Counted from the stretch's first letter, positions 1-8,429 are shown. The stretch: DNA of 64,000 nt from Streptomyces sp. JHA26 (GCF_002005565.1 NZ_BDJC01000032.1:24200-88199), one strand, 5' to 3'. Notes: generated from the letters alone by a model not told the origin. Program-made: numbers and translations.

Positions 1-278
1 GCGCGATGATCGGCACCTTCGAGGCCCAGCCGCCCGGCCGCAAGATCCCGAAGGTGCACCCCGTGGTGATCCGTTTCGGCGAGCCGATGGACTTCTCCCG
101 CTATGCGGGCATGGAGCGGGAGAAGGCCGTCCTGCGCGCCGTGACCGACGAGATCATGTACGCGATCCTGTCGCTGTCCGGGCAGGAGTACGTCGACCGG
201 TACGCGGCCGACGTCAAGGCCGAGGAGGCGGAGCGGGCGGCGAAGGGCCGCAGGCTCCCCCGGCTGCCGCACCGCTAG
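1..278 (+). CDS. 1-acyl-sn-glycerol-3-phosphate acyltransferase family protein, 3' part only
   Basis: Only the last ~92 codons are present; the reading frame is open at the left edge of the window. The visible residues (MIGTFEAQPPGRKIPK, then VIRFGEPMDFSRY) match the end of the PlsC/LPLAT acyltransferase domain. In that family these segments follow the HX4D catalytic motif, which would lie upstream of the window. The family transfers an acyl chain to lysophosphatidic acid or a related acceptor in phospholipid synthesis at the inner membrane face. The last ~30 residues are charged and Arg/Ala-rich, as in streptomycete homologues. Family-level call is good; the exact substrate is unknown. Confidence 0.75.
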   Translation, partial: AMIGTFEAQPPGRKIPKVHPVVIRFGEPMDFSRYAGMEREKAVLRAVTDEIMYAILSLSGQEYVDRYAADVKAEEAERAAKGRRLPRLPHR

Positions 279-371
279 ACGCCGCTGTCTGCCCTGTCTG
301 CCGTGTCTGCCCGGTCTGCCCTCGGCAGAAAGGCATGGCCCGGCGGGCGTGTGCGCGCCTACGGTCCCCGT

Positions 372-1406
372 ATGACACGAGCCGTGGTGATCGGGGCGAC
401 GGGACAGATCGGACGAGTGGCCGTGGGGGCGCTGGCCCGCGACGGCTGGGAGGTGACGGCCGTCTCGCGCGGCGGCGGCCGCGACGCGGACTGGCCCGGG
501 GAGGTACGGGTGGTGCGCGCCGACCGGGAGGACGACGCGGCGCTGGCCGCGGCGGTCGGCGACGGCTGCGACGTCCTGGTGGACACGGTGGCCTTCGGCA
601 CCGGGCACGCCCGGCAGCTGGTCTCCCTCGCCGGGCGGGTCGGGTCGGCGGTGGTGATCTCCAGCGTGTCGGTCTACGAGGACGCGAAGGGCCGGAACTT
701 CGACACGCAGACCGAGCCCGGCGGCTTCCCCGAGTACCCGGTCCCGCTCACCGAGGAGCAGCGCACCGTCCGGCCGGGCGACGCCTCGTACAGCACCCGC
801 AAGGCGGCGCTGGAGCGCGACCTGCTGGCCGCGGGCGACCGGCTGCCGGTCACGTTGCTGCGCGCGGGCGCGGTCCACGGGCCGCACTGCCGGACCCCGC
901 GGGAGCTGTACTTCGTCAAACGCAACCTGGACGGCAGGCGCCGGCGCGTGCTCGCGTACGGCGGTGCGAGCCGCTTCCATCCGGCGAGCGTGCACACCGT
1001 CGCCGAGTTGATCCGGCTGGCCGCCCGACGGCCGGGGGCCCGCGTGCTCAACGCCGTCGACCCGGACGCGCCGACGGTGGCGGAGATCGCGGCGGCGATC
1101 GACGCGGTGACGGGCGTGCGGGCCGAGGACGTGCTGGTGGACGGGCCGCCGCCCGCGCCCGGGGTCGGTGACACGCCGTGGTCGGTTCCGGCGCCGGTGG
1201 TGTGCGACATGACGGCGGCCGAGCGGCAGTTGGGGTACCGCCCGGTGGTCCGGTACGCCGAGACCCTGCCGGACACGGTCGCCTTCCTCGAGGAGCGCCT
1301 CGCCGGACGGGACTGGCGGGAGGCGTTCCCGAAGATGGCGCAGGCCTACGGCGAACTCTTCGACTACGCGGCGGAGGACGCCTGGCTGGCCGCGCGGCCC
1401 GGCTGA
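372..1406 (+). CDS. NAD(P)-dependent epimerase/dehydratase family protein
   Basis: A 344-residue extended short-chain dehydrogenase-like protein. It opens with a Rossmann nucleotide-binding motif (GATGQIG at residues 8-14) right after the start MTRAVVI, which is why the ATG at 372 is preferred over the longer in-frame start near 303. A YSTRK segment fits the YxxxK catalytic pattern of the epimerase/dehydratase superfamily. The middle and C-terminal parts resemble sugar-nucleotide epimerase-like NAD-binding proteins, but the substrate cannot be read from sequence. It converges on the secreted hydrolase gene, with a perfect hairpin between them. Confidence 0.75.
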   Translation: MTRAVVIGATGQIGRVAVGALARDGWEVTAVSRGGGRDADWPGEVRVVRADREDDAALAAAVGDGCDVLVDTVAFGTGHARQLVSLAGRVGSAVVISSVSVYEDAKGRNFDTQTEPGGFPEYPVPLTEEQRTVRPGDASYSTRKAALERDLLAAGDRLPVTLLRAGAVHGPHCRTPRELYFVKRNLDGRRRRVLAYGGASRFHPASVHTVAELIRLAARRPGARVLNAVDPDAPTVAEIAAAIDAVTGVRAEDVLVDGPPPAPGVGDTPWSVPAPVVCDMTAAERQLGYRPVVRYAETLPDTVAFLEERLAGRDWREAFPKMAQAYGELFDYAAEDAWLAARPG

Positions 1407-1417
1407 GGGAACGGGAA

Positions 1418-1446
1418 GGGGGCGGCCGGTCGGACCGGCCGCCCCC
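1418..1446. terminator. Bidirectional hairpin terminator between convergent genes
   Basis: A perfect inverted repeat of 14-base arms (1418-1431 and 1433-1446) around a single-base loop. It is entirely G/C plus one A/T pair, and sits 11 bp after the epimerase stop and 20 bp after the hydrolase stop. Streptomycete terminators often lack a U tract, so the hairpin alone suffices. It would serve both converging transcripts. Confidence 0.75.
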
Positions 1447-1466
1447 TCGGGCCTTCTCCGCGGTGG

Positions 1467-3080
1467 TTACGGCTTGGGCGTGGCGTGCGGGGCGCAGGTC
1501 ACGTCCCGGGCGTCCAGCTTGCCGGTGAGCAGGTAGGCGTCCACCCGTTCGTTGATGCACGGGTTGACCAGACCGGTGACGCCGTGGGAGCCGGCGTCCC
1601 GCTCGGTGATCAGGCGGGAGCCCTTGAACCGCTGGTGCAGTTCGACGGCGCCCTCGTACGGGGTGGCCGCGTCACGCTCGGACTGGACGATCAGCACGGG
1701 CGGGAGTCCCTTGCCGGTCTTCACGTTCAGCGGGGTCTGCTGCTTGACCGGCCAGGTGGCGCACGGCAGGTTCATCCACGCGTTGGCCCAGGTCATGAAC
1801 GGGTGGTCGCGGTGCAGCCGGGTGTTGTCGCGCTCCCAGGTGCGCCAGTCGGTGGGCCACTTGGCGTCCGTGCACTCGACCGCCGTGTAGACGGCGTTGC
1901 CGTTCTCCGCGGAGGCGTTGCCGACGGTGTCGGACGGGTCCGGGGCGGCGGCGTCGACGAGGGCCTGGGTGTCGCCGGCGACGTACTCGCTGAAGACCGC
2001 CGCCGTGGAGGCCCACGCGGAGTCGTAGTACGGGGCGCTCTGGAAGAAGGAGATCAGCTCGGCCGGGCCGACGACGCCGCCGAGGGGCGCCTTCTCGGCG
2101 GTGGCGCGCAGCTTGAGCCACTGCTCCTGGACCTCGGCGCGGGTGTCGCCGAGGTGGTAGGTCGCGTCGTTCTTGGCGACCCAGTCCTGCCAGTCCTTCC
2201 AGCGGCCCTCGAAGGCGACGTCCTGGTCGAGGTTGGCCTCGTACCAGATCTTCTCGCGCGAGGGGTTGACGACGCTGTCGACGACCATTCGGCGCACGTG
2301 GTCCGGGAAGAGGGTGCCGTAGACCGCGCCGAGGTAGGTGCCGTAGGAGACGCCGAGGTAGTTGAGCTTCTTCTCGCCGAGGGCGGCGCGGATGACGTCC
2401 AGGTCGCGCGCGGTGTTCGGCGTGGTCATGTGCGGGAGCATCTCGCCGCTGCGCTCGAGGCAGCCCTCGGCGTACTCGGCGGCGAGCTTGCGCTGGGCGC
2501 GCTTGTCGGCCTCGGAGCGGGGCACCGGGTCCATCTTGGGCGCCTTGACGAACTCCTGCGGGTCGACGCAGGAGATGGGCGCGGACCTGCCGACGCCGCG
2601 CGGGTCGAAGCCCACGAAGTCGTAGGCCTCGGCGATGTCGGCCCACACCGCGCTCTTGCCGGTGACGCGGGCCGGGAAGCGCAGGCCGGAACCGCCGGGG
2701 CCGCCCGGGTTGTAGAGGAGCGCGCCCTGGCGCTCGGACTCGGTGCCGGTGTTGCCGATGCGGTCGACGGCGAGCTTGATCTGCTTGCCGTACGGCTTGG
2801 CGTAGTCGAGCGGCACGGTGACGTAGCCGCACTGGATGGGCTTGGGCAGGTTCCAGTCGGCGGGGCAGTCCTGCCAGTCGACGCCGGCCTTCGCGGCGCG
2901 GGCCGCGGCGATGGCGGCGCCGCGGGCCTCGCGGTCCCAGCCCTGTCCGTGGCCCCGGCCGGTGGCCGGGCTGGCGTCGGCCGCCGGTGCCGCGACGGCG
3001 CCGGCTATCAGCGTGGCGGTGACGAGAGCTCCGGCCGAGCCGAACGCCGCGGCTCTCCGGTGCAGCCTGGTCTTCCTCAA
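1467..3080 (-). CDS. Secreted alpha/beta hydrolase, tripeptidyl aminopeptidase (SlpD/TAP) family
   Basis: 537 residues from a TTG start at 3080, chosen because a GGGAGGG ribosome site lies 4 nt upstream and the protein then opens with a basic LRKTRLHRR segment and a hydrophobic stretch ending near Ala-Asp-Ala, a Sec-type signal peptide. The mature part has the oxyanion-hole motif GGPGGSG, the nucleophile elbow GVSYG and a C-terminal TAP-like region (late HGV motif carrying the catalytic His). The family removes N-terminal tripeptides from extracellular substrates outside the cell. The gene lies immediately downstream of the urease operon on the same strand (129 bp from the ureD stop) but has its own start region. 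Longer in-frame starts up to 3170 look spurious. Confidence 0.85.
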   Translation of the reverse strand: MRKTRLHRRAAAFGSAGALVTATLIAGAVAAPAADASPATGRGHGQGWDREARGAAIAAARAAKAGVDWQDCPADWNLPKPIQCGYVTVPLDYAKPYGKQIKLAVDRIGNTGTESERQGALLYNPGGPGGSGLRFPARVTGKSAVWADIAEAYDFVGFDPRGVGRSAPISCVDPQEFVKAPKMDPVPRSEADKRAQRKLAAEYAEGCLERSGEMLPHMTTPNTARDLDVIRAALGEKKLNYLGVSYGTYLGAVYGTLFPDHVRRMVVDSVVNPSREKIWYEANLDQDVAFEGRWKDWQDWVAKNDATYHLGDTRAEVQEQWLKLRATAEKAPLGGVVGPAELISFFQSAPYYDSAWASTAAVFSEYVAGDTQALVDAAAPDPSDTVGNASAENGNAVYTAVECTDAKWPTDWRTWERDNTRLHRDHPFMTWANAWMNLPCATWPVKQQTPLNVKTGKGLPPVLIVQSERDAATPYEGAVELHQRFKGSRLITERDAGSHGVTGLVNPCINERVDAYLLTGKLDARDVTCAPHATPKP

Positions 3081-3169
3081 GTGGCCCTCCCCGTAAGTGG
3101 ATCGACACGTACGGGGATCCTCGCGGCTGTGCACTCCCCGAGAACAGGGCCGCCACCACTTCTTTGCCA

Positions 3170-3184
3170 ATCCGATAAACGGAT
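3170..3184. promoter_or_regulatory. Short inverted repeat upstream of the secreted hydrolase
   Basis: ATCCG-N5-CGGAT, an AT-containing inverted repeat in the 129 bp between the ureD stop and the hydrolase start. On the minus strand it lies about 90 bp before the TTG start, in the likely promoter region. Candidate operator only; the regulator is unknown. Confidence 0.3.
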
Positions 3185-3209
3185 AAGCCTGTCCGAGGGG
3201 CGGAGCGGT

Positions 3210-3971
3210 TCAGTCCAGGAGGGCCAGCGCCTCGTCCAGCAGCCGCCGCAGCCGCAGCGCGTCCGGCGCCACGGCCGTCACCAGCGCGGCCGGTCCGGCG
3301 AGCGGCATGACGGCCGCGCCCTCCCCGACCACGCGGGCGGCCGGCGGCGCGGTCGCGAACGACGGCCGGACGACGACCACCTGGCCGACGGCACGGTGAC
3401 CGGCCAGCCCGGCGGGACCGTCCCAGCCGCCCGGGGCGCCGGGTCCGCAGGACAGTTCCTGGTCGAGGACGAGGCGGCCCGCGACCCGTACGGCGAGACG
3501 GCTGGTGAGCCGCCCCGGTTCCTCTCCGAAGCGCCCGAGCACCTGTTCCTCACGCAGCACGAGCCGGGCCGTGGGCGCGAGGTCGACGCGGGTGGTCACG
3601 TGCAGGTCGCTGCCGTTCGCGGAGATCAACTGCTCGGGAGCCCAGTGCAGTTCGGCGTCGTCGGCGACGGTGAGCCGGACGTCGTAGCGGGCCTCCGCCT
3701 CGTCCTGGCCCGGCAGGGCGAGGGTGGCGGCGGCGGAGCCGATCCGCAGCCTGGCGCCCTGCACCGCCTCGGCACTCACCGTGAAGCGGTCGCCGCCGAG
3801 CGGTCCGCTCATCGCGCCGACCAGCATCACCCGGGCCTCGTCCCCACTCCCCCGGGTCCGCCGCACCGCGAGGGGCCCTTCGCCCTCCAGCACGGGCAGG
3901 CGGGTGCCGCCGTGTCCGTCGCCGCGGGCGAGGATCCGCGCCCGCGCCCGGACGCCGCCCGGCGCCCTCAC
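3210..3971 (-). CDS. ureD: Urease accessory protein UreD (UreH)
   Basis: 253 residues. It starts at a GTG that overlaps the ureG stop (GTGA), the tightest translational coupling in the operon. The centre matches UreD: the segment around PLGGDRFTVSAEAVQGARL, and then WAPEQLISANGSDL, which corresponds to the conserved region where UreD contacts apo-urease. UreD recruits the UreF-UreG complex and channels nickel into the UreC active site. It is the last gene of the operon. The C-terminus (LRRLLDEALALLD) is complete. Confidence 0.85.
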   Translation of the reverse strand: MRAPGGVRARARILARGDGHGGTRLPVLEGEGPLAVRRTRGSGDEARVMLVGAMSGPLGGDRFTVSAEAVQGARLRIGSAAATLALPGQDEAEARYDVRLTVADDAELHWAPEQLISANGSDLHVTTRVDLAPTARLVLREEQVLGRFGEEPGRLTSRLAVRVAGRLVLDQELSCGPGAPGGWDGPAGLAGHRAVGQVVVVRPSFATAPPAARVVGEGAAVMPLAGPAALVTAVAPDALRLRRLLDEALALLD

Positions 3972-4645
3972 GCCGTCCACGCGGCGAGCCGGGCGCGCAC
4001 CCAGTCGACGGCCTCCCCCGCGCCCGCCCCGCTCCTGAGCGACTGGAGGACGACGGGCAGTTCGCCGCGCTGCGCCTCGGCGTCGGCGGCCATCCGCGCG
4101 AGGTCGGCGCCGACGTACGGGGCGAGGTCGGTCTTGTTGACGATGAGCAGGTCGGCGGTGGAGACACCGGGGCCGCCCTTGCGCGGGACGTCGTCGCCGC
4201 CCGCCACGTCGATCACGAAGATCTGGGCGTCGACGAGTCCCCGGGAGAAGGTGGCGGTGAGGTTGTCGCCACCGGACTCCACGAGCACCAGGTCGAGCGG
4301 CCCGACCTCGTCCTCCAGGTCCTCGACGGCCTCGAGGTTGGCGGAGATGTCGTCCCGGATCGCGGTGTGCGGGCAGGCGCCCGTCTCGACGGCGCTGATC
4401 CGCTCCGGCGGCAGCACCGCCTCGCGGAGCAGGAACTCGGCGTCCTCGCGCGTGTAGATGTCGTTGGTGACGACGGCGAGGGAGAGTTCGTCGCGCAGGG
4501 CGCGGCAGAGGGCGGCGACGGTGGCGGTCTTGCCGGACCCGACGGGGCCGCCGAGCCCGATGCGCAGCGCGCGGCGGCTCCCGTCGGGCCGCCGGGCGTC
4601 GGCGGACACGGCGGCGGGTCCGTCGTGGTGGTGGTCGAGGTGCAT
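3968..4645 (-). CDS. ureG: Urease accessory GTPase UreG
   Basis: 225 residues, a SIMIBI-class GTPase that drives nickel insertion into urease. The P-loop GGPVGSGKT is at residues 32-40 and the nickel-binding CPH motif at residues 91-93, followed by TAIRDD. The N-terminus is histidine-rich (HLDHHHDG, residues 2-9), an additional likely metal-binding segment. The operon lacks ureE, the usual nickel-donor chaperone, so this His cluster may partly replace it (inference). Its stop overlaps the ureD start by 4 nt, and 128 bp separate it from ureF. Confidence 0.93.
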   Translation of the reverse strand: MHLDHHHDGPAAVSADARRPDGSRRALRIGLGGPVGSGKTATVAALCRALRDELSLAVVTNDIYTREDAEFLLREAVLPPERISAVETGACPHTAIRDDISANLEAVEDLEDEVGPLDLVLVESGGDNLTATFSRGLVDAQIFVIDVAGGDDVPRKGGPGVSTADLLIVNKTDLAPYVGADLARMAADAEAQRGELPVVLQSLRSGAGAGEAVDWVRARLAAWTA

Positions 4646-4719
4646 GGTGACTCCTGGGGTCGGCTCTCGGCCCGTCCGGTGTTCGGGGACGAGGCCGTCC
4701 GGGTCGAACGGGGGTTCCA

Positions 4720-4734
4720 GGGGGTGGAGCCCCC
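4720..4734. repeat. GC hairpin in the ureF-ureG gap
   Basis: A five-base G/C stem (4720-4724 with 4730-4734) closing a TGGAG loop, flanked by more G runs. It occupies the only sizeable gap (128 bp) inside the urease operon. On the minus strand it reads GGGGG-CTCCA-CCCCC. From general knowledge, similar G5-N5-C5 intergenic hairpins are common in Streptomyces genomes. It could modulate expression of ureG-ureD relative to ureABCF. Confidence 0.4.
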
Positions 4735-4773
4735 GGGGTCGGGAAAGGGAAGGGACGGCGGGGCGGGAACCCG

Positions 4774-5448
4774 CTACGAGGCGAACAACCGCACGGCCCA
4801 GGCGGCATGCGCCTGTGCCCCGATCTCGAGCAGCGGCGCGGACCGCGCCGGCAGCGCGTCCGCCCCCTCGCTCACGGCCAGGTGCGCCGCCTCCACGGCG
4901 TCCTGGGCCACGCGGTCCACCTCGGGCGCCAGCCGCGCGAGGACGGCGGTGGCGTCGAACGGGTCGAGGCCGAGCAGCCGGACGACCGCGGTCGCCGGTC
5001 CGCTCACCCCTTCGTAGGCGGAGCAGTACGCCGCGTCCAGGGGCCCGAGCCCGGCCGCGCGGGCGGCGAGGCCGAGGACGACGGGCTGGTGGGCGCCCTT
5101 GGGGAAGCGTCCGGCCAGTGCGTCGAGTCCGGGGTCCGGCCAGGTGGCGCGGGCGGCCCGCATGAACTGCCGGCCGAGCCTGCGCGCCACCGTCCGCAGG
5201 GCGGGCGACGGTGTGCGGGCGTCCGCGGCCCGGTCGAGTTCCCCGGGGTCGACGCCGAGGGCCGCGGCCGCCGCGAGGGCCGCCGTCACGGCTCCGCTCG
5301 TGTGCAGCCGCCCCCGGCAGAACTCCTCCAGGCTCGCGGCGTCGGTGATGCGTCCGGCCTTGACGGCGGCCTCGGCCCCGCCGGAGTGGGCGTGCCCTCC
5401 GGCGGGGAAGCGGCCGTCCGACAGGACGAGCAGTGCTGCGCGGCTCAC
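4774..5448 (-). CDS. ureF: Urease accessory protein UreF
   Basis: 224 residues from a GTG start at 5448, 8 bp after the ureC stop. The sequence SDGRFPAGGHAHSGGAEAAV near the N-terminus is the UreF signature (D.xFP.GG..HS.G.E). UreF is all-helical and bridges UreD and UreG as a GTPase-gating partner in urease activation. The C-terminal helix ends EIGAQAHAAWAVRLFAS, typical of the family. Length is normal for actinobacterial UreF. Confidence 0.88.
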   Translation of the reverse strand: MSRAALLVLSDGRFPAGGHAHSGGAEAAVKAGRITDAASLEEFCRGRLHTSGAVTAALAAAAALGVDPGELDRAADARTPSPALRTVARRLGRQFMRAARATWPDPGLDALAGRFPKGAHQPVVLGLAARAAGLGPLDAAYCSAYEGVSGPATAVVRLLGLDPFDATAVLARLAPEVDRVAQDAVEAAHLAVSEGADALPARSAPLLEIGAQAHAAWAVRLFAS

Positions 5449-5456
5449 GAGGGCAC

Positions 5457-7178
5457 TCAGAACAGGAAGTACCGCTGTGCGAGCGGCAGTTCCGTGGCCG
5501 GTGCGGGTTCGACGAGCTCGCCGTCGATGGTCACCGCGAAGGAGTCCGCGGCGACCTCGACCCGCGGCAGGGCGTCGTTCTCGCGCATGTCGGCCTTGGT
5601 GCGGCCGCGGGTCGAGCGGATGGGGACGAACTCCTTCCCGAGTCCGAGGCGTTCCGGCAGCCCGTCCTCGATCGCCGCCTCGGCCACGAAGTTCAGCGAG
5701 TTCATGGCCGGTGCCCTGCCGAGGGCGCCGTACATCGGGCGCGGCAGGACGGGCTGCGGGGTGGGGATGGAGGCGTTGGCGTCGCCCACCTGCGCGTGGA
5801 CGATCTGGCCGCCCTTGAGCACGACCTGGGGCTTCACGCCGAAGAACGCGGGCTCCCACAGGACCAGGTCGGCGAGCTTGCCGGACTCGACGGAGCCGAC
5901 CTCGTGCTCGATGCCCTGGGCGACGGCGGGGTTGATGGTGTACTTGGCGACGTAGCGGCGCGCGCGCCGGTTGTCGGCGCGGGTGTCGCCGGACAGGAAG
6001 CCGCGTCGTCGCTTCATCACGTGCGCGGTCTGCCAGGTCCGCAGGACGACCTCGCCGATGCGTCCCATGGCCTGGGAGTCCGACGACATGATGGAGATGG
6101 CCCCCATGTCGTGCAGGACGTCCTCGGCCGCGATGGTGCTCGGCCGGATGCGCGACTCGGCGAAGGCCAGGTCCTCGGGGACGGCCGGGTTGAGGTGGTG
6201 GCAGACCATCAGCATGTCGAGGTGTTCCTCGACGGTGTTGACGGTGTGCGGCCGGGTCGGGTTGGTGGACGCCGGCAGCATGTTCGGCAGCGACACCGCC
6301 GTGATCATGTCGGGTGCGTGGCCCCCGCCGGCGCCCTCGACGTGGAAGGCGTGCAGGGTGCGTCCCGCGACCGCGTCGAAGGTGTCGCCGACGAATCCGG
6401 CCTCGTTCAGGGTGTCCGTGTGGACGGCGAGCTGGACGCCGGACTCCTCGCACACGTCCAGACAGGCGGAGATCACGGCGGGGGTGGCGCCCCAGTCCTC
6501 GTGGATCTTGAAGCCGAGGATGCCGGCGCGCAGTTGGTCGCGCATCGACTCCTTGGACGTGGTGCTGCCCTTGCCGAGGAAGCCGATGTTGACGGGGCTC
6601 GACTCCAGGGCCGCGTACATCCGCGCGAGGTGCCACGAGCCGGGGGTGACCGTGGTCGCCTTGCTGCCCTCGGCCGGGCCCGTGCCGCCGCCGATGAGGG
6701 TGGTGACGCCGGAGGCGAGGGCCTCGTCGACGATGCCCGGCGCGATGAAGTGGACGTGTGTGTCGATGCCGCCGGCGGTGACGATCCTGCCGTTGCCCGC
6801 GATGATCTCCGTCTCGGGCCCGATGACGAGTTCCGGGTGGACGCCGTCCATGGTGTCCGGGTTGCCGGACTTGCCGATGCCGGTGATGCGGCCGTCGCGG
6901 ATGCCGATGTCGGCCTTGACGATGCCCCAGTGGTCGATGATCACCGCGCCGGTGATCACGGTGTCGGGGGCGCCCTCGGCGCGGGTGGCGCACGACTGGC
7001 CCATGGACTCGCGCAGCACCTTGCCGCCGCCGAAGACCGCCTCGTCGCCGGAGCGGCCGGGGCCGCCGGAGCGGTCCTCCTCGATCTCGACGAAGAGGTC
7101 GGTGTCGGCCAGGCGGATGCGGTCGCCGGTGGTCGGGCCGAACAGGTCGGCGTAGGCGGCGCGGGACAGTTCAGGCAT
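5457..7178 (-). CDS. ureC: Urease subunit alpha
   Basis: 573 residues. The ATG at 7178 is chosen over the GTG at 7187 because a GGAGG site lies 8 nt upstream of it, and the GTG would overlap that site. All catalytic elements are intact: the HVH nickel ligands at about residues 141 and 143, the lysine to be carbamylated in GFKIHEDWG (about residue 224), the histidine in AVHTDT (about 253), HAFHVEGAGGGHAPD, and the flap segment MVCHHLNP with its catalytic His. This is the catalytic subunit that hydrolyses urea to ammonia and carbamate in the cytoplasm. Its start overlaps the ureB stop by 8 nt. Confidence 0.97.
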   Translation of the reverse strand: MPELSRAAYADLFGPTTGDRIRLADTDLFVEIEEDRSGGPGRSGDEAVFGGGKVLRESMGQSCATRAEGAPDTVITGAVIIDHWGIVKADIGIRDGRITGIGKSGNPDTMDGVHPELVIGPETEIIAGNGRIVTAGGIDTHVHFIAPGIVDEALASGVTTLIGGGTGPAEGSKATTVTPGSWHLARMYAALESSPVNIGFLGKGSTTSKESMRDQLRAGILGFKIHEDWGATPAVISACLDVCEESGVQLAVHTDTLNEAGFVGDTFDAVAGRTLHAFHVEGAGGGHAPDMITAVSLPNMLPASTNPTRPHTVNTVEEHLDMLMVCHHLNPAVPEDLAFAESRIRPSTIAAEDVLHDMGAISIMSSDSQAMGRIGEVVLRTWQTAHVMKRRRGFLSGDTRADNRRARRYVAKYTINPAVAQGIEHEVGSVESGKLADLVLWEPAFFGVKPQVVLKGGQIVHAQVGDANASIPTPQPVLPRPMYGALGRAPAMNSLNFVAEAAIEDGLPERLGLGKEFVPIRSTRGRTKADMRENDALPRVEVAADSFAVTIDGELVEPAPATELPLAQRYFLF

Positions 7179-7482
7179 CGAGGGCACCTCCGGTCGCGCC
7201 GCGCAGCCCCGCGACGACGCGGGCTCCCGCGAGGGGGATCAGCTCCACGTCGACCGGGATGCCGGGCTCGAACCGGACGGCGGTGCCGGCGGCGATGTCC
7301 AGCCGCTTGCCGTGTGCCGCGGCGCGGTCGAAGTCGAGACCGGGGTTGGCCTCGGCGAAGTGGTAGTGGGAGCCGACCTGGACGGGCCGGTCGGCGGTGT
7401 TGAGCACGGTGAGGCGGGTGGTCTCGCACCCCTCGTTGAAGACGACCGGCTCGTCGGCGAAGAGGATCTCTCCGGGAATCAT
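7171..7482 (-). CDS. ureB: Urease subunit beta
   Basis: 103 residues. It opens MIPGEILFADEPVVFN, the standard UreB N-terminus, and contains the conserved core VGSHYHFAEANPGLDFDR. It is one of the two small structural urease subunits. It is encoded separately from ureA, unlike the fused form in some bacteria. A 13-bp gap follows the ureA stop and the 3' end overlaps ureC, so translation is coupled. Confidence 0.96.
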   Translation of the reverse strand: MIPGEILFADEPVVFNEGCETTRLTVLNTADRPVQVGSHYHFAEANPGLDFDRAAAHGKRLDIAAGTAVRFEPGIPVDVELIPLAGARVVAGLRGATGGALDA

Positions 7483-7495
7483 GGTGTCGTTCCCG

Positions 7496-7798
7496 TCAGA
7501 CGATCGGTTCGTGGACGGTGACGAGCTTGGTGCCGTCGGGGAAGGTCGCCTCGACCTGCACGTCGTGGATCATCTCGGGAACGCCCTCCATGACCTCGTG
7601 ACGCCGGATCAGCTCGCGGCCCGACGCCATGAGCTCGCCGACCGTGCGGCCGTCGCGGGCGCCCTCGAGGATGTGCGAGGTGATCAGCGCGACGACCTCG
7701 GGGTGGTTGAGCTTCACACCTCGCGCGCGGCGCTTCTCGGCCACGTCCGCGGCCACATGGATGAGCAGTCTCTCCTGCTCGTGCGGGGTCAGTTGCAC
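7496..7798 (-). CDS. ureA: Urease subunit gamma
   Basis: 100 residues from the GTG at 7798, giving the usual actinobacterial length and the family N-terminus xQLTPHEQERLLIHVAADVA. A GAGG site lies 6 nt upstream. An in-frame GTG at 7810 would add four residues and overlap that site. It contains the conserved GVKLNHPEVVALI and VQVEATFPDGTKLVTVHEPI segments. It is the first gene of the operon ureABCFGD, which lacks ureE. Confidence 0.95.
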   Translation of the reverse strand: MQLTPHEQERLLIHVAADVAEKRRARGVKLNHPEVVALITSHILEGARDGRTVGELMASGRELIRRHEVMEGVPEMIHDVQVEATFPDGTKLVTVHEPIV

Positions 7799-7869
7799 GT
7801 ACCACCTCACAGGACATCACGCCGGGACCGGACGGTCCGGCTTCCGCGTCCACCGCGGCGGCTCCAGGT

Positions 7870-7888
7870 GTAACACACGGAAAGTAAC
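7870..7888. promoter_or_regulatory. Repeated GTAAC half-sites upstream of ureA
   Basis: Two GTAAC pentamers at 7870-7874 and 7884-7888 (14-bp period), read as GTTAC on the ureA strand, about 70-90 bp before the ureA start. Nitrogen control of urease by GlnR is known in streptomycetes, and GlnR boxes use GTNAC half-sites, but the published spacing (11 bp) does not fit. Candidate regulator site only. Confidence 0.3.
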
Positions 7889-7973
7889 CTGAACGCACCG
7901 CCGCCGTTCAGGAAACCGCAGGTGGAAGGGGGTGCAGAGGAAGGCTGCGGCACTTCCGCCCCGTCGCACGGTC

Positions 7974-8013
7974 TTGACCGACTGATTACCGGTTTGACCG
8001 ATCGATTACCGGT
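7974..8013. repeat. Tandem 20-bp direct repeat in the ureA / NlpC divergent region
   Basis: Two abutting copies, TTGACCGACTGATTACCGGT (7974-7993) and TTGACCGATCGATTACCGGT (7994-8013), differing only by a CT/TC swap. The 20-bp period places both on nearly the same helix face. Each copy carries a TTGACC that could act as a -35 hexamer. It lies about 180 bp before ureA and 600 bp before the hydrolase gene. Likely a protein-binding site; the regulator is unknown. Confidence 0.5.
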
Positions 8014-8429
8014 GCCCGGCGGCGGACTTCCGCATGCCCGCGATCCCCGGGCACCACCGCCGTCCGCAGGACGACCCGGGGGCCGTGTCCGGCACACCCA
8101 CCGCCGCACGGGGGACGGGACCGGCCGAACGGCGTACCCCCTTTCGGCGTAGGAACACCATGGATTTCCGGCCCTCCTCGCTTGCGCGATCCCCGCGCCC
8201 GAATGGCGGAATCTTTCATTCCCCCGCTGGTCCCGGGGTCGTCACGGCAGTCGACGGAGAGGCCGGACACCGACATGTCCACCCGAACGGCCGAGTGGTG
8301 AGTAACCACACAACATCCCGGTTCCGTTGGGATTTTCCGACTTCCGTGAGACAAGATCCATGACTGACGACAAGCCCCCGCCGCAGCGGTGGGGCGGTCC
8401 GGGCGGACGCCGAGTCCTGCCGCCGCCCG
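8014..8429. other. Non-coding stretch and likely promoter region of the riboswitch transcript
   Basis: No convincing gene is seen here. Frames that stay open have no ribosome site and poor codon bias. Composition is slightly less GC-rich near 8290-8360, where TTGGGA (8327-8332) and GACAAG (8350-8355), 17 bp apart, form a weak promoter candidate for the downstream riboswitch transcript. Confidence 0.4.

Noticed and set aside
1485..4457. A 990-codon open frame on the plus strand across the hydrolase and ureD/ureG region
   Set aside because: It lies antisense to well-supported genes and its residues are the Gly/Val/Arg/Ala-rich shadow expected from GC-rich codon bias.
7865..7890. A GlnR box before ureA
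   Set aside because: The GTTAC half-sites are 14 bp apart and the required GAAAC partners with 6-nt spacers are not present; kept only as a low-confidence repeat.
8034..8363. A 109-codon frame between urease and the riboswitch
   Set aside because: No ribosome site, poor codon bias and no family resemblance; the region looks like promoter DNA.
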